Shown here piece by piece: positions 8,002 to 17,325 of a DNA stretch of 64,000 bases (position 1 is its first letter; each line of letters starts with the position of its first letter). Origin of the DNA: Nitrospira sp. (GTDB lineage: Bacteria; Nitrospirota; Nitrospiria; Nitrospirales; Nitrospiraceae); NCBI GenBank assembly GCA_030123565.1, contig CP126122.1, positions 186,001 to 250,000 on the forward strand. The letters run 5' to 3'. The notes beneath the pieces were generated by a model. It had not been told where the DNA came from. It saw only the letters and a program-made list of their open reading frames with translations, and did no database searches. The translations under genes and the position numbers were made by a program.

Positions 8002-8046
8002 TCAGCCTTCAGCGTCGGATGTTCAGAGCCGACCGCTGATTGCTGA
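8002..8046. repeat. GCTGA-rich intergenic repeat, copy 2
   Basis: Occupies most of the gap between the thiC stop and the thi4 start. On the minus strand it reads tcagcaatcagcggtcggct, then gctgaaggctga, matching copy 1 (6057-6106) closely. Confidence 0.75.
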
Positions 8047-8053
8047 ACCATTT

Positions 8054-9988
<1,935 letters not shown>

Positions 9989-10016
9989 TCATCGAAGGTG
10001 AGCGCCTGACGGTCGA

Positions 10017-10050
10017 ATAAAAAAAGCCGCATCCAGCTCGGGTGCGGCTT
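10017..10050 (-). terminator. Rho-independent terminator of the thiC leader
   Basis: On the minus strand the stem gccgca / tgcggc encloses cccgagctgga and is followed at once by a run of seven T residues. It lies between the TPP aptamer and thiC, so ligand binding probably decides whether this terminator forms. Confidence 0.85.
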
Positions 10051-10074
10051 GAAGCGATCACGAAGCCAGTAGAT

Positions 10075-10165
10075 CGGTCGCTTCCCTACGCTGGTATTAC
10101 CCAGGTCAGGTTGTGAGGGTCGTCCGACTTGCTCGGACTCTCAGCCTATTGGCCCCCCTAGCTGT
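10075..10165 (-). promoter_or_regulatory. TPP riboswitch (THI element) controlling thiC-thi4
   Basis: The minus strand carries the conserved thi-box pieces in order: ggctgagag, then cctgacctgggtaataccag, then cgtagggaagcg. These form the pyrimidine- and pyrophosphate-sensing arms of the TPP aptamer. It precedes a terminator hairpin and thiC, so high TPP should end transcription early. Confidence 0.95.
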
Positions 10166-10299
10166 TGGAGGTGATCGTACCGACCTGCCGACACGATGTC
10201 AATCTACTGGAAGGCCCAGGAGCGAAGGTTCTTCAGTGCCGGGTCGTTGAGGCGAAGGGCCTGGCCGGACGTGAGCCCTGTACGTGGATGACGCAATCC

Positions 10300-10485
10300 T
10301 TACCCCATCGCCGCCCAGATCTTCTGGGCGTTCTCTCCGGTAAAGGTCATATCGTCCTGCGCCGAAGAACTGCGCTCGAAATAGAGATGCAGCAATCCCC
10401 CTCCAAAATGCGCCTCTCGGACGAGGTCGAGGTTGATGGCCACTTCGCCGGGACGTTCTTCATCCTTCACTTTGACGAACCGCAT
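10300..10485 (-). CDS. Small conserved protein of unknown function
   Basis: 61 residues, soluble, start supported by GAAGGAGGG seven bases ahead. The sequence VKVKDEERPGEVAINLDLVREAHF...LHLYFERSSSAQDDMTFTGENAQKIWAAM suggests a short beta-rich domain with a C-terminal helix, like small proteins that bind or modify a larger partner. No family named. It lies upstream of the thiC leader on the same strand, but the riboswitch promoter probably separates them. Confidence 0.6.
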   Translation of the reverse strand: MRFVKVKDEERPGEVAINLDLVREAHFGGGLLHLYFERSSSAQDDMTFTGENAQKIWAAMG

Positions 10486-10619
10486 AATGCTTCCCTCCTT
10501 CTGTGAGGTGCCGATGGTGCTTCAAACGGGACCGACGAGTCCCCTCTCAGCTGAAAGTCGGCATACCCTATGCGCGGGATAGAAACGAGTCAAGGTCGGA
10601 AGCGGCCACTCATCCTACG

Positions 10620-11648
10620 CTACCCTTCTTCAGGAGCGGTAGTTCGCCGGCCGTTCGCCGTTGTGTGGCCGGCAGCTTGCCGGTGGGCTGATTTCGATTG
10701 GCTGCGGAATTGGGCCGGCGGGAGTCCGAACTCACGTTTGAAGGCTCGGTTAAAGGACGACTCCGACTCATAGCCGACCTCGGCGGCGATCTCCGCTACA
10801 CTGCTGTTGGTGGAAGTGAGCATCTGTGCGCCGAGTTGAAGACGCCAGCCGGTGAGATAGGCAATGGGGGGCTCCGCGAGATACTGCCGGAACCGCTCGG
10901 CCAGGACGGAACGTGAAATGCCGACCTCCTTCGCGAGCGTGGCAATCGTCCAGGGATGGGCCGGCTTGCGATGCAGCAGAGCCAAGGCTTTCCCGACTTC
11001 AGGGTCGCGGATGCCGGCCAACCAACCGGTCTGTTCCGGCGGGAGCAATGCGATGTAGCGTCGAAGCGTTTCGACGAACAGCACTTCGGACAATTTGGCG
11101 AGCACGGCCTCGCCCCCGGGGCTGGATGCATCCGCATTGCTCACCGAATAGCGAATGGACTGTTCCAGCCATTGGCCTGACGCGTCGTTGCGGATGTTGA
11201 CCTTCAAAATGGGCGGCAGCCCACCCAAGAAGATTCGGCTGAGGTGCGGCTCGCAGGCCATGTAGCCGCAGATGAGTTTGGTGATCTCGCCGCCCCCGCC
11301 ATGGCGGGAGACCGTGAGGCCCTCGGATAACACCCGTTGCAGGGCTTGCGCGCTGTCCACCGGTCTGACCGGCGAACCGTTTCCCATGATGTGCGGATCG
11401 CCGTGCGGAAAGATGACGATATCCCCCGCGTTGAGAGGAAGCGGCCGGCCGTCTCCCTCGACATGGGCGTAGCCCCGGCCCTCGGTCAGCAGGTGATAGA
11501 TGATGACGTGCTTGGCGCCCGGGGAAAGGTACGAAGCCAGGATGTGCGAGGCCGGTTGGCGAAAGCACCAAGGCGCTGAACACTCGGCATTGTAAAACAG
11601 GGCTCCATCAAGCCTGACGGCCTTCAGCACTTCGGAGAGGACATCCAT
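10620..11648 (-). CDS. AraC-family transcription regulator with cupin sensor domain
   Basis: 342 residues from the ATG at 11648, preferred because GGAG lies six bases before it and it begins like its relatives (MDVLSEVLKAVRLDGALFYNAE). Residues 1-200 form a cupin-type ligand domain (YHLLTEGRGYAHVEGD, LNAGDIVIFPHGDPHIMG) and the last 100 a double helix-turn-helix of AraC type (WTIATLAKEVGISRSVLAERF, SVAEIAAEVGYESESSFNRAFKREFGLPPAQFR). It is divergent from the beta-propeller gene at 11850 with about 200 bases between, so it may regulate that cluster. The inducer is not predictable. Confidence 0.9.
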   Translation of the reverse strand: MDVLSEVLKAVRLDGALFYNAECSAPWCFRQPASHILASYLSPGAKHVIIYHLLTEGRGYAHVEGDGRPLPLNAGDIVIFPHGDPHIMGNGSPVRPVDSAQALQRVLSEGLTVSRHGGGGEITKLICGYMACEPHLSRIFLGGLPPILKVNIRNDASGQWLEQSIRYSVSNADASSPGGEAVLAKLSEVLFVETLRRYIALLPPEQTGWLAGIRDPEVGKALALLHRKPAHPWTIATLAKEVGISRSVLAERFRQYLAEPPIAYLTGWRLQLGAQMLTSTNSSVAEIAAEVGYESESSFNRAFKREFGLPPAQFRSQSKSAHRQAAGHTTANGRRTTAPEEG

Positions 11649-11798
11649 GCGCGCTCCAATCCGGAGGTGCGGCGTTTCGGCAAAGCGTACCGGACGCCAA
11701 AGCAAGGGGCATGTAGCCTAGCACTTCTCTGTCAAGAGAGCCAGACTCCCGGGTAAGGCGTTTCCCGCGCATCCTCCTATACTGCGCATATGGTTACA

Positions 11799-11865
11799 GC
11801 GGCGAGGCCGAGCCGCTCTTTGATCCAAAAACACACAAAGGAGGCAACCATGTTGACCAGCGCCT
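11799..11865 (+). repeat. Duplicated leader, copy A
   Basis: About 65 bases running through the ribosome binding site and first five codons of the beta-propeller gene, closely matching copy B at 13109-13172. The identical block includes cacacaaaggagg and atgttgaccagcgc. Confidence 0.8.
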
Positions 11866-13079
11866 ATGCATCGCAAGTCGAGACGCCTTCTCAAAACTGT
11901 TCCCTGCCGCTCCGGCTTCTCTCTTTGACCGTTGGACTGCTTCTCTCGTGCGCTTCGCCGGCTTCGGCCGAGATCCTCGCTCTGTTGAACTACGAGAGTA
12001 AGCCCGATCAATCGGTGCGGCGGGAAGGGATCGCGATCATGGAGATTGATCCCGAATCATCGGACTTCGGGAAAATCCTGATGGATATTCCCCTGCCCCC
12101 CGACCTCGTCGCCCATCACATCTTTTTCAACCGCGATAAGAGCAAAGCGTATGTCACCGCCTTGGGGAAAAGCATTTTGCACGTCGTGGACCTCACTAAG
12201 TTTCCCTACCGGCTGCGCGCGATTGCCGTGCCGGACTGCCAGGTTGGCGAGGATCTCGTCGTGTCGGAAGATAACAAGACGTGGTATCTCACCTGCATGG
12301 GTTCGAGCACGGTGATCATGGGGGACGCCGTGAATGATCAGCCGACCAAAACGGTCAGCGCGTCAGAACCGGCCGTGGCCACGATCCTGTATCCGCACGG
12401 GATTGCGATTCACAACGGCATCAACCGGGTCCTGATCACCAGCACCATGAAGCCGGATGATGTAGGTCAGGCCGGTGACACGGTCACGGTGTTGGAGGCC
12501 AAAACCGGCAAGGTCCTGTCGACGCATCGAGTTGCCTCAAAACCGGCTCCCGCCAAATCCGCCCCCGTCGAAATCATGTTCGCCCCGAAGGCGGACCCGC
12601 CTGTGGTGCACATTACCAATATGTTCGAGGCGACACTGTGGGCGGGAGTTTGGGATCAGAAAACCGAGACCTTCTCCTTCAATCAGATCGATGACTTCAG
12701 TGCGAAGGAACAAGGGATGCCGTTGGAGATGCTCTATAACAGGAAGGGAGACCGCTTGTTCGTCACCACGGCCAAGCCGGGGTTCGTCAATCTCTATGAC
12801 AACACCGATCCGCGGCAGCCGAAGTTCATCAAGTCCATTCCCGCGGCTCCGGGCGCCCACCATAGCGTGCTGTCGCCCGATGAACGGTACCTGTTTGTCC
12901 AGAATAGCTTCCTCAATTTGGAAGGCATGAGTGATGGATCCATCACAGTGATCGACTTGAAGAATAACAAGGTTCTGGGGAACATCGAGACCTTGAAAGC
13001 GCAGGGGTTCAATCCCAACTGCATCATGCTGCTGCCGAATCATTTTCAGAACGGCGGATTGCGCGCCCACGCTCATTAA
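11850..13079 (+). CDS. Exported YncE-like beta-propeller protein
   Basis: 409 residues. AAAGGAGG five bases before the ATG at 11850 fixes the start. A Sec signal peptide covers about residues 20-45 (LRLLSLTVGLLLSCASPASAE, a longer n-region than usual). The remainder repeats a pattern of strand-turn units (ILHVVDLTKFPYRL, GDTVTVLEAKTGKVL, FVNLYDNTDPRQPKFIKSI, SITVIDLKNNKVLGNIETL), typical of a seven-bladed propeller of the YncE/surface-layer type. These are periplasmic scaffolds or binding proteins. It is followed 77 bases later by a methyltransferase sharing an almost identical leader. Confidence 0.75.
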   Translation: MLTSAYASQVETPSQNCSLPLRLLSLTVGLLLSCASPASAEILALLNYESKPDQSVRREGIAIMEIDPESSDFGKILMDIPLPPDLVAHHIFFNRDKSKAYVTALGKSILHVVDLTKFPYRLRAIAVPDCQVGEDLVVSEDNKTWYLTCMGSSTVIMGDAVNDQPTKTVSASEPAVATILYPHGIAIHNGINRVLITSTMKPDDVGQAGDTVTVLEAKTGKVLSTHRVASKPAPAKSAPVEIMFAPKADPPVVHITNMFEATLWAGVWDQKTETFSFNQIDDFSAKEQGMPLEMLYNRKGDRLFVTTAKPGFVNLYDNTDPRQPKFIKSIPAAPGAHHSVLSPDERYLFVQNSFLNLEGMSDGSITVIDLKNNKVLGNIETLKAQGFNPNCIMLLPNHFQNGGLRAHAH

Positions 13080-13108
13080 ACATAAGAGCCGGACGGCCAC
13101 TGTTGGAG

Positions 13109-13172
13109 CGGCGATGCTAAACCGTTTCTCGATCCGAACACACAAAGGAGGAAACCATGTTGACCAGCGCGT
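13109..13172 (+). repeat. Duplicated leader, copy B
   Basis: Leader and first codons of the methyltransferase gene. It differs from copy A by about ten scattered changes and a two-base gap; the two downstream proteins are unrelated after residue five. Confidence 0.8.
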
Positions 13173-13978
13173 TATCACCTAAAGCGGAGAGTGTGAAGAC
13201 TCGTCTCAAAACTATCTGGATGGCCGGTGACTACGATCGATTCTCGCGTTACATGGAAAGCGGAGCACGGGAGTTCTATGGCCGCCTTACTGCCCCGCCC
13301 GGTTGCCGATTGCTGGATGTAGGCTGTGGCTCAGGCCAGTTGGCTCTGATTGCCGCGAAGGATGGTTTGGAGGTGACCGGTGTGGACATTGCCGGCAATT
13401 TGGTGGAGCGGGCGCGGGTGCGCGCTCGTGCGGAGGGTTTAAAAGCGCGTTTCGAAGAAGCCGATGCAGAGGCGCTGCCCTTTGATGATGCGAGCTTCGA
13501 TGTGGTGGTGAGCTTGATCGGAGCGATGTTCGCGCCACGACCTGACCTGGTGGCGCAGGAACTGCTGCGGGTGTGCAAGCCGGGAGGAACCATTGCCATG
13601 GCCAATTGGACAGCGCAGGGTTTCGTAGGGCAGATGTTCAAGACCGTCTCGGCGTTCATTGCGCCGTCCGGAATGCCCTCGCCGGTCCTGTGGGGCGACG
13701 AGGCCACAGTTCGTGAACGGTTGGGCAAGGGACTGTCGGATCTCAAGCTGGTCCGGCGCGACTATACCTTCAATTATCCCTTCCCTTCCGCGGAGGTGGT
13801 GGAGTTCTTCCGCCTCTACTACGGACCGACCAATCAGGCGTTTGCCGCTCTCCATGCCGGCGGCTCCGAGCGTCTTCGCCGGGAGCTCGAAGCGCTCTGG
13901 TCTTCTCACAATCGAGGGGGGACTGACTGCACCATCGTCTCAGCTGAATATCTGGAAGTGGTCGGCACTCGAGCGTGA
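13157..13978 (+). CDS. SAM-dependent methyltransferase, class I
   Basis: 273 residues. AAAGGAGG precedes the start. The SAM-binding motif LLDVGCGSGQLALIAA lies near residues 50-66, motif II as VTGVDIAGNLVERARVRA, and DAEALPFDDASFDVVVSLIGAMF is the acidic loop that orders the active site. It resembles UbiE/COQ5-like small-molecule methyltransferases; the substrate is unknown. It sits between an exported propeller protein and an AhpD-like protein on the same strand. Its first residues (MLTSA) repeat those of the propeller gene because the leaders are duplicates. Confidence 0.88.
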   Translation: MLTSALSPKAESVKTRLKTIWMAGDYDRFSRYMESGAREFYGRLTAPPGCRLLDVGCGSGQLALIAAKDGLEVTGVDIAGNLVERARVRARAEGLKARFEEADAEALPFDDASFDVVVSLIGAMFAPRPDLVAQELLRVCKPGGTIAMANWTAQGFVGQMFKTVSAFIAPSGMPSPVLWGDEATVRERLGKGLSDLKLVRRDYTFNYPFPSAEVVEFFRLYYGPTNQAFAALHAGGSERLRRELEALWSSHNRGGTDCTIVSAEYLEVVGTRA

Positions 13979-14042
13979 TTTGTCCGGAGAAAGAATGGCA
14001 CGCACAGCCCATTCAACATCTCAGCACCATCAGGAGGTTGTC

Positions 14043-14345
14043 ATGTACGATTTAAAAAATCTTAGCAAGATGAAGGATCTAGAGATCCATGCGCCCGAGG
14101 CGATGAAAGCGTTTGTGGCCTTCGACAAGGCTGCCGTGGCTGAGGGAGCGATTCCGGGGAAATATAAGGAATTGATGGCACTCGCGGTCGCGTTTACGAC
14201 TCAGTGCCCCTATTGCATCGAAATCCATGCGAACAACGCGCGAAAACTCGGCACGTCGGATCAGGAGATCGCCGAAGCCGTTCTAGTCGCCGCGGCGTTG
14301 CGCGCGGGCGGGGCAATCACCCACGGCACCCATGCCTTGAAGTGA
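14043..14345 (+). CDS. AhpD-like / carboxymuconolactone decarboxylase-family protein
   Basis: 100 residues, start fixed by AGGAGG six bases ahead. All-helical small protein with the redox motif CPYCIEIH in the AhpD arrangement (Cys-X-X-Cys then His). AhpD-like proteins pass electrons to peroxiredoxins or act as disulfide reductases. The conserved GKYKELMALAVAFTTQCPYCIEIHANNARKLG matches the family core. It ends the three-gene run that begins at 11850. The 257 bases before pyk hold no other feature that I can see. Confidence 0.88.
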   Translation: MYDLKNLSKMKDLEIHAPEAMKAFVAFDKAAVAEGAIPGKYKELMALAVAFTTQCPYCIEIHANNARKLGTSDQEIAEAVLVAAALRAGGAITHGTHALK

Positions 14346-14602
14346 ACGAGGCCTATCGCTGTTCTGGCGGAATCGTTCTGATCGGGGCGGAGAACGAGGC
14401 ATGGGCCGCGGCATCGACCGGCCGGTGCCTGACCACGGTGCTGGCCGGGTCATTGCCGAGAAAATTGTCGCCTTTCCAATTCCTCGACGGCCTGATGGGT
14501 CGGAGAACGAAGCCGCCCCCGCAATTCGGACGGACGTTGTGTAGAACCTGTTCGACGCTGGCAGTACATGTTTACCGCTGAGGCATAGCTGCAACGGTTC
14601 GC

Positions 14603-16042
14603 TCATCCTGTCTCGGGGGCTGCTTCGGGTAGGCTGTCGTCCGAGGGTACGTCGCGAATCTGGATCGAGTCGACCCGTTGCCGGGCCAGGACGTCTGAGA
14701 TAATGACGACCTTGTCGCCGATCTGAAACTGTTCACGCTCCTTCAGGATCCGGAATGCCGTTTGCAATGTTTTTTCGGGGTCCGAGCTGAAATCGATCTT
14801 GAACGGGAAGACACCGCGGTTCAGCATCATGGTTCGCCGCGGTTGGCTCATGTTGGTAAAGGCGTAGATGTCGGTCAAAAACGGACGGCAGTTCGCGACG
14901 AGATCGGCCATGAGTCCCCGTCTGGTGATCACGACGATGCCCTTGGCCTTGATCCCCTCAGCCAGTTGGACGGCAGCCGCCGCCAATTGCTGCTTGTTCC
15001 CCGCGTTGCGCAAACCTTTCGCAAACTGCAAGCCGGGAATTGCCTCGGATTTCAGCGCAATCTTGCGGAGGTATTCGACACATTTCACCGGATACTTTCC
15101 CACCGTGGTTTCTCCCGACAGCATGACGGCATCGGCTTCTTCATAGATTGCGTTGGCGACATCGGTGACCTCGGCGCGGGTGGGGTGCGGATTGTGGATC
15201 ATGGATTCGAGCAGATGAGTGGCCACGATCACGCGTTTCCCATACTCGGCGCACTTCCGCACGATCGTGCGCTGGACATTCGGAAGATCTTCCAGGTTGA
15301 TCTCCACCCCCAGATCTCCACGCGCCACCATGATCCCGTCCGATTCCTTGATGATCTCGTCCAGGTTCCGGACCCCTTCCTGGTCCTCGATTTTGGAGAT
15401 GATTTTCACCCGCCCGACCTTGTCGCCCATGAGAGCCTTGAGCTGCCGGATATCCTCGGCCTCGCGCACGAACGACAGGGCGATGAAGTCCACGTCTCGT
15501 TCCAGCCCAAACAGGATGTCTTTGGTGTCCTTGTGCGTAATCGCCGGCAGATTGACGCGGATGCCCGGAAGATTCACGTGCCGCTTGCTCTTCAAGCGGC
15601 CGCCGTCCAAGACGCGGCATCGCATGAGGCGGTCCATTTTCTCCAGCACCTCGAAATTGATCAGCCCGTTGTCCACCGTGATCTTGTCCCCGACGTTGAC
15701 TTGCTCCAGCAAGTCCGCATAGTCGATGTGAATGGAGCTCTCCTCCACGTCCGTCGACCCGCGGGTGGTCACCGACACGATGGCGCCCTCCCGCAGATCC
15801 AGCTCGTTGGAAAGATCCCCGGTGCGGATCGCCGGGCCTTGTGTGTCCAGTAGAATGGGGATAGGAAATTGCACCTTCTTGTTGAGCGTCTTGATGTGTT
15901 GAATGACCTTGGCGTGAGAGTCGTGGTCGCCGTGGGACATGTTCAGGCGGGCGATCGTCATGCCAGCCTCATACAGCTTCTGCAGCATCTCGTAGGATTC
16001 CGTGGCCGGGCCGATCGTGCAGATGATGCGGGTCTTTTGCAT
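14603..16042 (-). CDS. pyk: Pyruvate kinase
   Basis: 479 residues from the ATG at 16042, preferred since AAGGAA lies three bases ahead; an in-frame start 18 codons upstream is less likely. It converts PEP and ADP to pyruvate and ATP. Visible motifs: TRIICTIGPAT at the N-terminus, ARLNMSHGDHDSH, active-site lysine region KIISKIEDQEGVRNLDEI, GDLGVEI, and VMLSGETTVGKYPVKCVEYL. It is the last gene of a minus-strand run behind a tautomerase gene. The C-terminal 20 residues extend past the usual end. Confidence 0.96.
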   Translation of the reverse strand: MQKTRIICTIGPATESYEMLQKLYEAGMTIARLNMSHGDHDSHAKVIQHIKTLNKKVQFPIPILLDTQGPAIRTGDLSNELDLREGAIVSVTTRGSTDVEESSIHIDYADLLEQVNVGDKITVDNGLINFEVLEKMDRLMRCRVLDGGRLKSKRHVNLPGIRVNLPAITHKDTKDILFGLERDVDFIALSFVREAEDIRQLKALMGDKVGRVKIISKIEDQEGVRNLDEIIKESDGIMVARGDLGVEINLEDLPNVQRTIVRKCAEYGKRVIVATHLLESMIHNPHPTRAEVTDVANAIYEEADAVMLSGETTVGKYPVKCVEYLRKIALKSEAIPGLQFAKGLRNAGNKQQLAAAAVQLAEGIKAKGIVVITRRGLMADLVANCRPFLTDIYAFTNMSQPRRTMMLNRGVFPFKIDFSSDPEKTLQTAFRILKEREQFQIGDKVVIISDVLARQRVDSIQIRDVPSDDSLPEAAPETG

Positions 16043-16105
16043 GTGTTCCTTGGGGCAATGACGTCGAACCGAGGCCATTTTACGTCTTCTCGCCACCCTC
16101 GTCTA

Positions 16106-16327
16106 TTATTGCGAGGGGGAGGTGAGGTGGGCCTGCTGCTTTTTCCAGTCGTCGGTCAATAACCCGGAGAAGCCCCAATCCTCTTCGGCAATTTCTTGAA
16201 TGACGATGTGAGTCTGCTCCGGCTTCTTGCCAAGAATGCGGACGAGCGATGTCGTCACGTCTTTGACGAGTTCCGCCTTCTGGGCCCTCGTCGCTCCCTT
16301 GGTGATCTGAATATTCACATACGGCAT
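16106..16327 (-). CDS. 4-oxalocrotonate tautomerase-family protein
   Basis: 73 residues. AGGAG lies six bases ahead of the start. After removal of Met the catalytic Pro1 is exposed (MPYVNIQITKGATRAQKAELV), the defining trait of this family of small oligomeric tautomerases. The C-terminal WGFSGLLTDDWKKQ is like that of tautomerases annotated as PptA-like. The substrate is unknown. It lies directly upstream of pyk. Confidence 0.88.
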   Translation of the reverse strand: MPYVNIQITKGATRAQKAELVKDVTTSLVRILGKKPEQTHIVIQEIAEEDWGFSGLLTDDWKKQQAHLTSPSQ

Positions 16328-16383
16328 GGTGGCTCCTGTTCGATCGTTGTTCTTCGTGCCCGGCCCTGTTCGTCAACACCTGC

Positions 16384-16704
16384 CTAGCAGGCTGCGAAAA
16401 AGCTCGATTGTTGCATAATACACCGCGATCAGCTCACGTGCCGTATCGGCGTCAGAATCGCCCGCAGGATGCGCAAAAAGGCCGTCCAGCAAGGCCGCAG
16501 CGAGGTCCGCGACGCGAAGCATAATGAGCGTCACGTGTGCGGACGCCGGCGAGACGGTGAGCCGGCAGTGTCTTGGAGGCGAATCATCACAGTCTTACCC
16601 GCCCACCCTGAGCCTGCCGGGACAGGCTCTGTGCCCATGGCCGTACGTTGAGCGTCTGAGCGATGCGAGAACGCCGCTGGCGGATTTTTTCCGTATCCTG
16701 CTAG
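16384..16704. repeat. MITE-like repeat element, copy 1 (CTAG-ended inverted termini)
   Basis: The 321-base element begins ctagcaggctgcgaaaaag and ends ttttttccgtatcctgctag, which are inverted copies of each other with a few changes. A 31-base block (16474-16504) is exactly inverted at 33410-33440 in copy 2, and 16660-16704 matches 33322-33366 inverted. The right-hand CTAG supplies the TAG stop of the gene at 16701. No gene lies within. Confidence 0.8.
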
Positions 16705-16982
16705 AGGATGCCCTGCTCGATTTCGTGCAGGTAAAGAAAGTCCGGCGTTTTCACACCGGTCGCTCTCCTGATTTCGACCAACTCCGGGGATTCGAAGAAG
16801 CGACGGGTTTCGTCCAGCGAGGACCAGGTTGAAAAGTGGACGATGCGGTTGGCATCGTTGTCGTATCGCAGGAGTTGGTAGCTGATTTCCCCGGCACGTT
16901 TTCTGAGACCCGCCGCTTGGTCGAAGACGGCTTTCCATGCGGGATAAGCTTCGACTTCGTGAATGATCAGCACGTGGGGCAT
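16701..16982 (-). CDS. Antibiotic-biosynthesis-monooxygenase-like (ABM) domain protein
   Basis: 93 residues, GGAG five bases before the ATG. The pattern MPHVLIIHEVEAYPAWKAVFDQAA...GEISYQLLRYDNDANRIVHFSTWSSLDETRRFFESPEL is a dimeric alpha/beta-barrel of the ABM-like group: strand, helix, two strands and a helix ending in SPEL. Such proteins bind small organic or heme-like ligands. The function cannot be fixed. Its stop codon is formed by the terminal CTAG of a repeat element. Confidence 0.75.
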   Translation of the reverse strand: MPHVLIIHEVEAYPAWKAVFDQAAGLRKRAGEISYQLLRYDNDANRIVHFSTWSSLDETRRFFESPELVEIRRATGVKTPDFLYLHEIEQGIL

Positions 16983-17325
16983 GGGAACTCCACATACCGG
17001 TGGCTTGGTCGGCCGTTACAAATCAGTCTGCTGCGGCCAAGTGTACGGCAAAGCGGGAAGAGTATTCATCACTGAGGATGAGATGGGGGGGGAATGCTCA
17101 ATGTTGAAGAATTTGGAGGGGGAAGAGATGACAAGGAAGAAGCCGGACCCCACACACCGCGAAATGTGTGATTGCAAGACCTGACCCTCAGTCTCTGGCA
17201 AAGTCTACTGCAAAGTTGGGGGCGTATTATCACTTCGTGGGCGATGAGTGTGGGGGAGGAATGTTCAGTGCTCAATGTTGAGTGGGGACGGGAGGCGAGG
17301 GGCAATTCACGACTGTTGAAGACAA
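16983..17325. other. Degenerate direct duplication left of the insertion sequence
   Basis: No gene. Unit 1 (about 17040-17185) contains tgtacggcaaagcgggaag, tcaatgttgaag and caccgcgaaatgtgtgattg followed by caagacctgaccc. Unit 2 begins near 17200 with tctactgcaaagttggg and tcaatgttgagtgg; its tail, ccgcgaaatgttgattc and gattcccgacccc, lies beyond the insertion sequence at 18660-18698. The insertion sequence thus broke the second unit. Confidence 0.6.
17318..17325 (+). repeat. Target-site duplication of the insertion sequence, left copy
   Basis: GAAGACAA directly before the left inverted terminus, matched by GAAGACAA at 18640-18647 directly after the right one. Eight bases is the size expected for ISL3-family insertions. 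Confidence 0.9.

Noticed and set aside
16701-16982. Reading the plus-strand frame 16524-16832 as a gene
   Set aside because: It runs through the repeat element and is antisense to a well-supported ABM-like gene.
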